Shown here: piece after piece, positions 26,534 through 34,914 of the stretch | Layout of the letters: each line of letters starts with the position of its first letter | Numbering within the stretch: the first letter of the stretch is position 1 | Assembly (NCBI RefSeq): GCF_900114675.1 | Contig: NZ_FOZM01000001.1 | Coordinates: 372,001-436,000, forward strand | From: Yoonia litorea | GTDB lineage: Bacteria; Pseudomonadota; Alphaproteobacteria; Rhodobacterales; Rhodobacteraceae | Direction of reading: 5' to 3' | DNA length: 64,000 nucleotides | Translations under genes and position numbers: made by a program | Notes under the pieces: generated by a model | Database searches by the model: none | Seen by the model: the letters and a program-made list of their open reading frames with translations, nothing else | Told to the model about the DNA's origin: nothing

Positions 26534-27769
26534 ATGTCTGACCATATCGATCCCGCCAAACTGGACCGCCTTGCCGAAGTTGCTGTGCGCACTGGCGTCA
26601 ATCTGCAACCGGGACAGGATCTGGTCATCACGGCACCGCTGGCCGCGATTGATCTGGTGCGCCGCATCGCTGTGCATGCCTATAAGGCTGGTGGCGGGAT
26701 CGTGACCCCGTTCTTCAGCGACGATGCGATCACGCTGGCCAGATACGAACATGCCCCCGACGAGAGCTTCAACCGCGCGCCGGAGTGGCTTTACGAAGGC
26801 ATGGCGGCGGCGTTCAAGTCGGGTGCCGCGCGTATGGCGATTACAGGCGATGATCCGATGCTTCTGGCAGAACAGGACCCTGCAAAGGTCGCCCGCCTCA
26901 GCAAAGCCACGTCAATTGCAGCCAAACCTGCGATGAATCCGATTGTCGGGTTCGAGGTAAACTGGAACGTCGTCGCCTATCCCGGTGCCGCATGGGCATC
27001 GCGGGTGTTCCCCGACCTTCCCGTGGAAGAAGCGCAGGGCAAATTGATGGATGCAATCTATGACGCCTCGCGGCTTGGTGGTGATGATCCTGTCGCCAAC
27101 TGGGAGGCGCACTCCAAAAACCTGCGTGAGCGGGTAGACTGGCTCAATGCGCAGAACTTTGCTGCACTGCATTATACGGGGCCGGGCACCGATCTGCACC
27201 TTGGGCTTGCGGAAGGGCATATCTGGAAAGGCGGTGCGTCACTGGCGCTCAACGGCGTGGTGTGCCAGCCCAACATCCCGACCGAGGAGGTGTTTACCTG
27301 CCCGCACGCCTATAAGGTCGAAGGAACAGTGTCTGCGACCAAGCCGCTTGCCCATCAGGGGAAAGTCATCGAAGACATTCAGGTGCGTTTTGAGGCCGGC
27401 AAGATCGTGGAAGCGAAGGCATCAAAAGGGGAAGATATCCTCAATCAGCTTTTGAACACAGACGACGGGGCCAGCAGAATTGGCGAGGTTGCGCTTGTGC
27501 CCCATTCCAGCCCGATCAGCCAATCAGGTGTCTTGTTCTACAACACGCTGTTTGATGAAAATGCGTCCTGTCATATCGCGCTTGGTCAATGTTACGCGGA
27601 TACGATTGAGGGCGGATCGGAGTTGAGCCCAGAGCAACTAAAGCAAAAGGGCGGCAACCAGAGCATCATCCACGTAGACTGGATGATGGGATCGGATGCG
27701 GTTGATATCGACGGGATCACAAAAATGGGCGAGCGTGTGCCTGTCATGCGTGGCGGAGAGTGGGCCTAA
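26534..27769 (+). CDS. M29-family metalloaminopeptidase
   Basis: 411-residue aminopeptidase of the AmpS/PepS/AmpT type (peptidase family M29), cytoplasmic and dimetal-dependent. Metal-ligand motifs of the family are present: NIPTEEVFTCPHAYKVEGTV (Glu), the HSSPISQSGVLFYNTLFDEN stretch (His) and IHVDWMMGSDAVDIDGI (His, Asp) near the C-terminus. Length is as usual. It stands alone between a terminator upstream and the complex I gene downstream. Confidence 0.9.
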   Translation: MSDHIDPAKLDRLAEVAVRTGVNLQPGQDLVITAPLAAIDLVRRIAVHAYKAGGGIVTPFFSDDAITLARYEHAPDESFNRAPEWLYEGMAAAFKSGAARMAITGDDPMLLAEQDPAKVARLSKATSIAAKPAMNPIVGFEVNWNVVAYPGAAWASRVFPDLPVEEAQGKLMDAIYDASRLGGDDPVANWEAHSKNLRERVDWLNAQNFAALHYTGPGTDLHLGLAEGHIWKGGASLALNGVVCQPNIPTEEVFTCPHAYKVEGTVSATKPLAHQGKVIEDIQVRFEAGKIVEAKASKGEDILNQLLNTDDGASRIGEVALVPHSSPISQSGVLFYNTLFDENASCHIALGQCYADTIEGGSELSPEQLKQKGGNQSIIHVDWMMGSDAVDIDGITKMGERVPVMRGGEWA

Positions 27770-27895
27770 CCTCCAGATGTATGCCTGTTTGTGTCTGACG
27801 CACCATCCCCGCGAGAATTGGTGACAGTTACCGCTGCAGACTTGCTTCAGCGCGCGAATTTGCACATATAGGCAGCAGCCAAAAAGGGAACTGCA

Positions 27896-28207
27896 ATGCG
27901 TGCACGAATCTACAAACCAGCCAAGACCGCCATGTCCTCAGGCACGGCGAAAACAAAACATTGGGTGCTTGAGTACGTGAACGAAACCGCGCGCGAAGTT
28001 GACCCGCTGATGGGCTGGACGTCATCGACCGATACACAGGCTCAGGTCAAGCTCACGTTTGACAGCAAGGAAGCGGCGCTGGATTACGCGAAAGAACACG
28101 GCATCGATGCGGTGGTTCGTGAACCAAAACCCCGCCGCGCCAACATTCGCGCCGGCGGTTATGGTGAAAACTTTGCGACCAACCGCCGTGGGGCGTGGAC
28201 ACACTAG
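27896..28207 (+). CDS. NADH dehydrogenase accessory subunit (NDUFS4-like, ETC complex I)
   Basis: 103 residues of the 'ETC complex I subunit conserved region' family (bacterial counterpart of NDUFS4/18-kDa subunit). [20 protein letters not shown] and [19 protein letters not shown], plus the basic C-terminus, are diagnostic. In alphaproteobacteria this single gene commonly lies apart from the nuo operon, as here, next to a tRNA gene. Confidence 0.88.
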   Translation: MRARIYKPAKTAMSSGTAKTKHWVLEYVNETAREVDPLMGWTSSTDTQAQVKLTFDSKEAALDYAKEHGIDAVVREPKPRRANIRAGGYGENFATNRRGAWTH

Positions 28208-28255
28208 TCTTTGGACTTGCAAAGACCGGCAACCTCGCGCCATACCACAGCCAGC

Positions 28256-28332
28256 GGTCCGATAGCTCAACTGGATAGAGCAGCTGACTTCTAATCAGCA
28301 GGTTGAGGGTTCGAGTCCTTCTCGGATCGCCA
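28256..28332 (+). tRNA. tRNA-Arg (anticodon TCT)
   Basis: Full cloverleaf: acceptor GGTCCGA / TCGGATC with one G-U pair, D-stem GCTC/GAGC, anticodon stem GCTGA/TCAGC around loop CTTCTAA (anticodon TCT), T-arm GAGGG-TTCGAGT-CCTTC, discriminator G and encoded CCA. It reads AGA codons. Confidence 0.96.
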
Positions 28333-28366
28333 TTTGGTGCCAGTTAGGGTATTCTCCCTCCGGTTG

Positions 28367-28381
28367 TTAATGCCTCGTTAA
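28367..28381. promoter_or_regulatory. CtrA-type full site upstream of the sugar transferase
   Basis: TTAA-TGCCTCG-TTAA exactly fits TTAA-N7-TTAA, the CtrA consensus. It lies 52 bases before the initiating sugar transferase gene, in non-coding DNA after the tRNA. Confidence 0.6.
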
Positions 28382-28432
28382 GTGTGTATTTGATACGAAG
28401 TCTGTTCAGGTGACTGGGCGCTTGGGGGCGCG

Positions 28433-29080
28433 ATGATGTCAGAAACAACCGGCGACGAAACTTTCGTATCAGTCCGGCGCGGCACAGCGCGCTTGGGCCA
28501 TCCTTACCGGGTCAAACCCGTTCTGGATTATATTCTGGCCGTCTTGTTGCTGCCTGTCTTTGCTGCGGTGTCACTAGCGCTTTTCGTGCTCAATCCGGTG
28601 TTCAACCGTGGACCGGTTTTCTTTCGGCAGGTCCGGATGGGGTATCGGGGGGCACCATTTGTCGCCCTGAAATTCCGGTCCATGACAGTTGTCACGCAGA
28701 CTTCGCGAGGCGCATTCGATGCCCTTGAAGAAGACCGGATCACCACACTCGGCCGCATTCTCAGGGCGAGTCGCATCGACGAACTTCCGCAGATTATCAA
28801 TGTTTTACGCGGTGAAATGAGCATGATCGGCCCGCGTCCTGACGCCTATGACCATGCTTGCGACTACGAAAAGATGTTCCCAGATTACTTGTGCCGTTAT
28901 GACGTGAAACCGGGTATTTCGGGTTACGCGCAGACCGAGGTGGGCTACGTCGATACGATGGCTGATGTACGCCGCAAAATTGATGCCGATCTCGTTTACC
29001 TGTCCAAAGCGTCTTTCCGTTTCGACTTGTGGATTGTCTGGCGCACGCTCGCTGTCGTTTTCGGGCGTCAGGGGCGCTAG
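28433..29080 (+). CDS. Initiating sugar (phospho)transferase of exopolysaccharide synthesis
   Basis: 215-residue membrane-associated transferase of the bacterial sugar transferase family (ExoY/WcaJ C-terminal domain type). It moves a sugar phosphate onto undecaprenyl phosphate to start a repeat unit. One membrane segment (about 34-56, LDYILAVLLLPVFAAVSLAL) is followed by the family motifs FRQVRMGYRGAPF, LKFRSM, IDELPQIINVLRGEMSMIGPRP and KPGISGYAQ. It is the first gene of the polysaccharide locus and probably CtrA-controlled. ATGs at 28433 and 28436 are both possible starts. Confidence 0.9.
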   Translation: MMSETTGDETFVSVRRGTARLGHPYRVKPVLDYILAVLLLPVFAAVSLALFVLNPVFNRGPVFFRQVRMGYRGAPFVALKFRSMTVVTQTSRGAFDALEEDRITTLGRILRASRIDELPQIINVLRGEMSMIGPRPDAYDHACDYEKMFPDYLCRYDVKPGISGYAQTEVGYVDTMADVRRKIDADLVYLSKASFRFDLWIVWRTLAVVFGRQGR

Positions 29081-29811
29081 AATAGTTCGATCAAACCAGG
29101 CTGCACCCGCACCGCCGAAAGCTGACCGGTGCGATACGCTTGGGTGTCGAGTGCGATTCGCCGTGATTTCACTGTGATGGATTCGACCGGATCATGGCCA
29201 TGGATGACCCAATGGCCGTCTGAACGCGCTTTCTTCCGGAAAAATGGGTGCCCCCAACAGAATGAGGGTGCGAATTGATCCTCTATTGGTGTCGACGGAT
29301 CGGCACCTGCATGAAGTGCGATGACATTTCCGGTCTGATGCACATACGGCAGGTTTTTGAGCCAATCTTCCAGTGTTCCGAGTTTTTCGCGCAATTCATT
29401 GCGCATACGTGACATTTCACGCGGGCCCGGCACTGGCATCGTCCGTGTGATCCCGTAGCTCGCAAGCGTTGCCTCACCCCCCAGAGCAAAGAAACGCTGG
29501 GTCAGCACGCGCGGCTGCACAAGATAGCGCAACAGGAAGTCTTCGTGGTTTCCGCGCAAGGCAATCACCTTGCCGGTCTGTGTGGCCTGATGAACCAGAT
29601 CGAGCACGCTTGCGCTGTCCGGGCCGTGGTCGATGTAGTCCCCCAAAAGGACGACAGACTCGTTAAAGCTCAGCGCCCGATCGAGGAGGGGAGCGAGCAG
29701 GTCGTAGCGGCCATGAACGTCACCAATCGCGATGAATGGCGTAGCCGGTGCGAGATCGGGTGCAGAATACGACCGTTGATCGCCAAATCGGAATGTTGCC
29801 TTGAGCGCCAT
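29077..29811 (-). CDS. Metallophosphoesterase (bacterial PPP-type serine/threonine phosphatase)
   Basis: 244 residues with the calcineurin-like signature: GDVHGRYDLLAPLL, GDYIDHGPDS and LRGNHEDF, plus later histidines in HAGADPS and VIHGHDPV. This is the lambda-phosphatase/PrpA-like PPP group. It converges on the sugar transferase with a four-base overlap and is read away from the GTA spike genes. It might dephosphorylate tyrosine/serine-phosphorylated polysaccharide proteins, but that is inference. Confidence 0.85.
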   Translation of the reverse strand: MALKATFRFGDQRSYSAPDLAPATPFIAIGDVHGRYDLLAPLLDRALSFNESVVLLGDYIDHGPDSASVLDLVHQATQTGKVIALRGNHEDFLLRYLVQPRVLTQRFFALGGEATLASYGITRTMPVPGPREMSRMRNELREKLGTLEDWLKNLPYVHQTGNVIALHAGADPSTPIEDQFAPSFCWGHPFFRKKARSDGHWVIHGHDPVESITVKSRRIALDTQAYRTGQLSAVRVQPGLIELF

Positions 29812-29941
29812 GTGCTGAGTTTACCGCGCAAGGAGCGCGGAGCGCCAGACTAGGTGTTGCGTTCGCACCGTACGGTACTGTGTGAATTTGCCAATCAGTC
29901 TTCTGTAGAACTGCTTTCGATAACCTTGATTGGAGAGCTGC

Positions 29942-30199
29942 ATGTCCGACCCGTTCGATACCGACTATGTCAATCTGACCTCACCCGCTGTTTCGCATTA
30001 CCTTGTCAGTCCGAATGACACCGAGGACCTGCCAGTCAGGCCGCGCGCAATTTACGTCAATTCAGGCGGCACGGCAGTGTTGCAGGACGCGAATGGTGTT
30101 GCTGTGACCTATGATGTGCTTGCGGGCTCAACGCTATCGCTTCGGCCTAAGCGGGTCCTTGCATCCGGGACGACCGCGCAACTTGTTGCGTGGTATTGA
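29942..30199 (+). CDS. ghsA: GTA head-spike base protein homologue (Rcc01079/GhsA family)
   Basis: 85 residues from the ATG at 29942 (GAGAG upstream). The sequence DYVNLTSPAVSHYLVSPNDT and the later IYVNSGGTAVLQDANG and ASGTTAQLVAWY fit the small 'RCAP_Rcc01079 spike base' family. In R. capsulatus this protein and its partner form spikes on the gene transfer agent head that bind the recipient capsule. It is followed three bases later by the partner gene. No other GTA or phage genes are nearby, as in R. capsulatus where the spikes are encoded away from the main GTA cluster. Confidence 0.75.
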   Translation: MSDPFDTDYVNLTSPAVSHYLVSPNDTEDLPVRPRAIYVNSGGTAVLQDANGVAVTYDVLAGSTLSLRPKRVLASGTTAQLVAWY

Positions 30200-30202
30200 G
30201 TA

Positions 30203-31789
30203 ATGCTTGGATTTTCGCTTTCGCCTGCCCGACAGGTTCCGGCGGCCGATTCGGTCGCCCCGTTTTTTGCCAATGGTGGAGGGGCTGAAGTTGCGATCGG
30301 CCAAGGTCCGCAAGGGGCGCTGTCGCTCTGGAGCACAATAGGTGACGGCTATGCTGCTTGGCTGTCACTGGATAATGATGACCCTACGCTGCGGTTGTCG
30401 TGGCGCGAGACTGCTGTTGCCAAGCTGCGGAATGTCTATCCGATTGGTGCTTTCAGCCTTTCAGGGTCGTGGAACCAGTTGCAGTCTTCCGGCTCCGGCC
30501 TTGCTTCAAGCTATACTGGAAATCGTGCGATTAGCAGTGGCTCGACCAGTGCGACAGCCACGGTGACGGTCAGTCGCGCTGACCCCTATGACGTATGGGT
30601 CCACTACACCGGGCGGACCAGTGGAGGTTATGTGCGGGTCCGTATCGATGGTTCGGACGAACTGGTCAACGAGATCGGCGATCCGGCTGCATTGGGCTTC
30701 AAGGCGTTCTACTCCTATTCTGAGACAGATCTTGAGCGACGTCAGGTTGTGCGGGTGGCCAGTGGTCTGATCGGGTCTCATACCGTTGAACTGTCTTATG
30801 GCGCGGCTGCAAACCCGGGTGGGACAGCCATCTTGCTTGAGGCTGTGTCGATCAGTGCCGATTTGTCCGGCCCACGGATCTTACCGCCGCTTTGGCAACC
30901 CCAGACCAGCTATGCCATGGGCGACGAAGTGCAGTGGGATGGAACATACTATGCCGCGCGCGCCAACGGTCAAAGCGGGCTTGTGCCGCCTTCCCATCTC
31001 AACGGGATCGGGTCTGACGGGGCCTTGGATTGGCGGGCGGATTACCGGCCTACCTATCCGGAGTTCGTGGCAATTGATTATGCCTCCGAGCGTGAGTATG
31101 CGGCGCGTTTCCAAATCGCAGGTGACGAAACTGAAGTTGGCGGCCAGACCCACGGACATGAACCTTTGGTGTCTCGACAGATTGCGATTGACGGGGTGCC
31201 ATGGACCGCGGAGACATCAGGCAATGGCCTAAGTGTCGGCAACGAGATTGCCATTTCAGAGCAGACAAATTGGCAAACCACCGCAGGCGCATCCATTGCT
31301 GATTGCACTTTGCAACGCGTTATTGGGCCGGGTGAGATCAGCCATGATGTGACCCTTGATATGACCGGCAATGTGACTGATGTGGCCTGGTTTTATGCTG
31401 GCATGTTGCCTTTCGTTCATTGGGACGGTGAAAGCGAGACTGAAGTTGTGCAGCGTCTCCAGGCACCACGTGAAAGTGTCACCCTTTCTGACTACAGTGG
31501 CGGCGTTCCTGCCAATGTCACATTCGCTCCGGCATCACGGCTTGGGCTTGCGGCGCAGATTGGCGTCACCGAGTTGCGCTATGGTCTGGAGGCGGAGCTT
31601 TCGAGCAATGGGGTAGCTCAGGACCTGACGGCGTTCCTGCGACCCAACCTTGAGGGTCGGACGGCGAATGGCAACCTTGATTGGCCCTGCAAGGCCTACA
31701 TCGCTGCCGATGTTGCGAACGGGTTTGGTATCTCTGCCGGCGACAATCTGCGGATCACGAGCCGCCACGTTATGTCGGCGCGGGAGTGA
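30203..31789 (+). CDS. ghsB: GTA head-spike fibre protein homologue (Rcc01080/GhsB family) with CBM5/12-like module
   Basis: 528 residues, beta-rich, no signal peptide. The N-terminal part (about 1-100) starts MLGFSLSPARQVPA. The middle contains a VHYTGRTSGGYVRVRIDGSD jelly-roll-like stretch, and residues about 228-280 read as a CBM5/12-like carbohydrate-binding module (LWQPQTSYAMGDEVQWDGTY, with the aromatic residues of that fold). The assignment to the GTA spike fibre rests mainly on pairing with the ghsA homologue and position beside capsule genes. It overlaps the converging chain-length gene by 20 bases. Confidence 0.68.
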   Translation: MLGFSLSPARQVPAADSVAPFFANGGGAEVAIGQGPQGALSLWSTIGDGYAAWLSLDNDDPTLRLSWRETAVAKLRNVYPIGAFSLSGSWNQLQSSGSGLASSYTGNRAISSGSTSATATVTVSRADPYDVWVHYTGRTSGGYVRVRIDGSDELVNEIGDPAALGFKAFYSYSETDLERRQVVRVASGLIGSHTVELSYGAAANPGGTAILLEAVSISADLSGPRILPPLWQPQTSYAMGDEVQWDGTYYAARANGQSGLVPPSHLNGIGSDGALDWRADYRPTYPEFVAIDYASEREYAARFQIAGDETEVGGQTHGHEPLVSRQIAIDGVPWTAETSGNGLSVGNEIAISEQTNWQTTAGASIADCTLQRVIGPGEISHDVTLDMTGNVTDVAWFYAGMLPFVHWDGESETEVVQRLQAPRESVTLSDYSGGVPANVTFAPASRLGLAAQIGVTELRYGLEAELSSNGVAQDLTAFLRPNLEGRTANGNLDWPCKAYIAADVANGFGISAGDNLRITSRHVMSARE

Positions 31790-33563
31790 CCGGATAGCTG
31801 AGAGAGAACTGGCGCATTTTGCGCCGGTTCACACCGGTGAGCACCGGAAGCAGTGGGGCGTCGCTCTCGTGCTTGAGTGCTTTGGCCCGGTCCATGATCA
31901 TCGCCATCGGCGTAGCGGCCCATGCGATCACGATGAGACTGGCATCGACCTTTGATACGAGAGGGGTGCTCATAAATTCTGCAGGGGCCGCGCTGGCATC
32001 TATGAAGACGTGAGACGACATTTGCTGCCAATGCTTGAGGTGCCTCGCAAGAGCCTCTGCATTGAGCAGGTCGGTGGTGGGGACGTTGATTTGGGAAAGG
32101 CGATGATCAGTCTCGTTCGTCTGCGTCTGCGTGCCGTCCAATCTGACCAGCAATGTGTCATCATGTACGGCATAGGCTTTTGCAAGCGTCAGGGCAACGT
32201 CCATGGTTTCGTGATGGTCTGCCGCTACGATCAGTGTGGTTGTTGTTGGTTTGCCTTGGGTTGCAACCTTGAGAGCGTGTGTCAGGTTAACAATTGATTG
32301 CGTGTCGGGTGAGAAGACCGTTTCTTGACCTCCAAAGAGGATCGCGTTTCCCTTGAAAATTGGTTTGAGCATCGCGGGATGCAGAATACCGCGTCTTGAG
32401 AGGTGCCGCACTATGACGGCGAGCACACCAACTAGGAAGCCTAAGAACGCTGATGCTTTCAGCATTAAAACGCGGCTGGTTCCAGCGAATGTCCCAATGG
32501 TTGCAGGTGCCAACAGGCGGGCATCGGGGGCGTCGAGTCCCCTTTGGACTTGTGTTTCCTGCAAGCGTCCGAGGAAGGTTTCATAGAGGACGCGCGTGGC
32601 GTCTGCTTCCCTGCGCGCTTGCTGCAGGCTTGCGAGACCAGCTGATTGAGCTGCCAATTGTGTCGTCAGCCGCGTCGTTTCTTCAGTGATGACGGCGAGC
32701 CGCACGGAGAGTTGGTCGCGTTCCGCAGCCTGCCGCGCGGTTAAGGTTTCTTGCGTGCTCAGGTGCGCAAGCGCATCGGATGCCGTTGCTTCTTGTTGGT
32801 GCGCATTGAGGATCTGGTTTGCAAGGTCATCCAATGCGCTGTCATCGCGAAGCTGGGCCCGGCCACGCAGATCAGAAACGACAGCTTCTTGTGACAGGAG
32901 CTGATCGCGCAGTGCGGCGACCCGGTCGTTGAGCCAGTTGATGTTTTCATCCATCGCCATGTCATGCGCGGTGCGCTGGGCGGATATGTAGGCATCTGCA
33001 ACGGCGTTTGCCAAGCGGGCGGCTTTCACGGGGTCCGCACTTTGCGCAGTAATTTCAAAAAGATACGTGTCCGGCGTGTGTCTTGCCCAGATCGCCAGGC
33101 GCAGATTGCGCACGGTCTTTTTGAGGATGCCATTTTGATCCGGCACCGGGTTTGCGGCTCCGGTCATCAATTGTCGCACCCGGTCACGCAGAGAGGCATT
33201 GCTGCCTCGTGACAGGTAGCGATTGAACTCCGGATCGTCCAAGAGCGCCAGCTCGAGGACGACCGCTTCAAGAATGTGATCTGCGGTCAGGATTGCGCGT
33301 TCTGTGTTGAGGCTAAACGGATCAGTCGAGGGAGGAGGCCAGTGATCCGATACATCGCGCAAGTCCGTCGGTTGGGCATTCAGTCGGAGAGTCGCTGATG
33401 CCGCGTAGCGCGCCTCGTTAACGTAAAACGCGTAGAATCCACCCAAGCCGCTACAAAAGATCACTGAGGCCAAGATGAGCCATTTGCCGAACCAGAACAC
33501 ATAAGCCATCCGCCACAGATCATGTGGCGAGGCTGGGGTGGTTGTCTGCTGTGAGGCCAACAT
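31770..33563 (-). CDS. Exopolysaccharide chain-length/co-polymerase protein (Wzz/GumC type) with degenerate kinase domain
   Basis: 597 residues. The layout is a membrane segment (about 23-45), Wzz domain, long coiled coil (about 175-320), GNVR-like segment (VLYETFLGRLQETQVQRG), second membrane segment (about 365-390), then a cytoplasmic domain of about 200 residues shaped like a BY-kinase. At the expected Walker A site (TTTTLIVAADHHETMDVAL) there is no GK[ST], so ATP binding is unlikely, and the usual tyrosine cluster is absent. It controls chain length and export with the Wzx/Wzy system. The start ATG at 33563 is used; it is divergent from the flippase across a CtrA-type site. Confidence 0.88.
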   Translation of the reverse strand: MLASQQTTTPASPHDLWRMAYVFWFGKWLILASVIFCSGLGGFYAFYVNEARYAASATLRLNAQPTDLRDVSDHWPPPSTDPFSLNTERAILTADHILEAVVLELALLDDPEFNRYLSRGSNASLRDRVRQLMTGAANPVPDQNGILKKTVRNLRLAIWARHTPDTYLFEITAQSADPVKAARLANAVADAYISAQRTAHDMAMDENINWLNDRVAALRDQLLSQEAVVSDLRGRAQLRDDSALDDLANQILNAHQQEATASDALAHLSTQETLTARQAAERDQLSVRLAVITEETTRLTTQLAAQSAGLASLQQARREADATRVLYETFLGRLQETQVQRGLDAPDARLLAPATIGTFAGTSRVLMLKASAFLGFLVGVLAVIVRHLSRRGILHPAMLKPIFKGNAILFGGQETVFSPDTQSIVNLTHALKVATQGKPTTTTLIVAADHHETMDVALTLAKAYAVHDDTLLVRLDGTQTQTNETDHRLSQINVPTTDLLNAEALARHLKHWQQMSSHVFIDASAAPAEFMSTPLVSKVDASLIVIAWAATPMAMIMDRAKALKHESDAPLLPVLTGVNRRKMRQFSLSYPVTPAPT

Positions 33564-33612
33564 TGCGCAGCACCTTTCGTGGTTACTTAAGGCGTAAGCC
33601 ACCATAGGAGGG

Positions 33613-33627
33613 TTAACCCTTCGTTAA
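33613..33627. promoter_or_regulatory. CtrA-type full site between chain-length and flippase genes
   Basis: TTAA-CCCTTCG-TTAA, a perfect TTAA-N7-TTAA, in the 106-base divergent region. It lies 50 bases upstream of the chain-length gene and about 40 bases upstream of the flippase gene, so it could control both arms of the locus. Confidence 0.65.
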
Positions 33628-33666
33628 GCAGATTGAAGCAACTGTGAATCGCTCGACGCGAGGATC

Positions 33667-34914
33667 GTGATGTTTCAATTCTGGAATCAGCACTGGAAGT
33701 TCGGAAAGGCCGCGAGTTTGCTTGCCCTTCGGGCTGGCATCATCGGCATCAATCTGGCCGTGATGGTTTCGTTGGCGTGGTGGCTGGGGCTCGCGAATTT
33801 CGGCGAGCTTGTGCATCTCTGGGCGATAGCGCTCATCGGCACAACGATTGTCGGGGCCGGGGCTCCGCTGATCATCTTAAGGATGGCACCAGACGACCTG
33901 CATCAGCAGTTTCTGGCTGTCTGTTTTGTGACCCCGGCATTGCTGTGCATCATCGGATGGGTAGTGATGTCATCGCTCTTTCCCAATACCGATTGGGGTG
34001 CGGTGCTGACACTGGCGTTTGCGCTACATCTTCTGCAATGCCTTGCTGCGGCGATGCGCGTAACGGGTGATGCCGTTTTCTCAATGGCTTTACGCGATGG
34101 CTTGCCGGTTGTTGTCTTGCTGTTTGCTGCACTGCTGAGCGAAAGTGCTGATATCGCGATTTTGTTCACCGCTCTTATGTTGCTGGGGTTCGGCGTATCG
34201 GCTTTGTGCGTCGTATATGGCATCCAGGGAGCGAAAGGTGGGTCCTCGGCCGATCGTGACCCCCGATTTCAGCTTTGGCTTTCGTCCGTACTTGGCATGG
34301 CCCAAGGGCAGATCGATCTGGTGCTGGCCGGGGCACTGCTGCCGCCAGAGATCTTTGGGGGGTACGCATTGCTGCGGCGTCTTTCCAATGTTGTTGCCCT
34401 TCCCGTGAGCGTGGCGACTTGGGCCACGGCACCTCAGGTGGCCGAGGCTTTGCGACAAGGGGACCGGACAGCTTTGCAGTCGGCGAGTTCGACCGGCAGT
34501 CAGATTGCCTGGTTTCCGGCGCTTGGGATTTGCCTTCTGTGTCTTTGTGGCCTGGGTCTTGGATGGGCGGCTGATGTCTCGATCCTGACTGATGGTGGTT
34601 GGTTGATGGCCTGCGTGATGCTGCTGGGTGCTGTGATGCACTCTTATTGGGCGGCCAGCTACACTGTCGCAAACCTTGCCCCCAGTCCCTCTGACGGTGT
34701 GCGCGCTCGTGCGATGTCTTTGGTCATCTACGGCGGCGGAGTTGCTCTTGGCGGAGCGGCGCTGAGCGCCCTCGGCCACGCGGTGGTTTTTGCGGCTGCG
34801 ACTGGGCTGAGCAGCCTGTTTCTTTGGCACAGACTGAACCGTCTATATGGGGTCGATACATCAGCAGGGGCGCTTTGGGCGCGCAAGAAAGAGATCGCAT
34901 GGCGGATGTCCTGA
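33667..34914 (+). CDS. Polysaccharide flippase, Wzx/MATE-like
   Basis: 415-residue multi-span protein with about 12 hydrophobic helices (from ALRAGIIGINLAVMVSLAW onward). Its composition and the N-terminal FGKAASLLALRAG motif fit the polysaccharide/lipid-linked oligosaccharide transporter family. It should flip undecaprenyl-linked repeat units to the periplasm. A GTG at 33667 precedes an ATG at 33670; either may be used. Its last 16 bases overlap the polymerase gene. Confidence 0.83.
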   Translation: MMFQFWNQHWKFGKAASLLALRAGIIGINLAVMVSLAWWLGLANFGELVHLWAIALIGTTIVGAGAPLIILRMAPDDLHQQFLAVCFVTPALLCIIGWVVMSSLFPNTDWGAVLTLAFALHLLQCLAAAMRVTGDAVFSMALRDGLPVVVLLFAALLSESADIAILFTALMLLGFGVSALCVVYGIQGAKGGSSADRDPRFQLWLSSVLGMAQGQIDLVLAGALLPPEIFGGYALLRRLSNVVALPVSVATWATAPQVAEALRQGDRTALQSASSTGSQIAWFPALGICLLCLCGLGLGWAADVSILTDGGWLMACVMLLGAVMHSYWAASYTVANLAPSPSDGVRARAMSLVIYGGGVALGGAALSALGHAVVFAAATGLSSLFLWHRLNRLYGVDTSAGALWARKKEIAWRMS

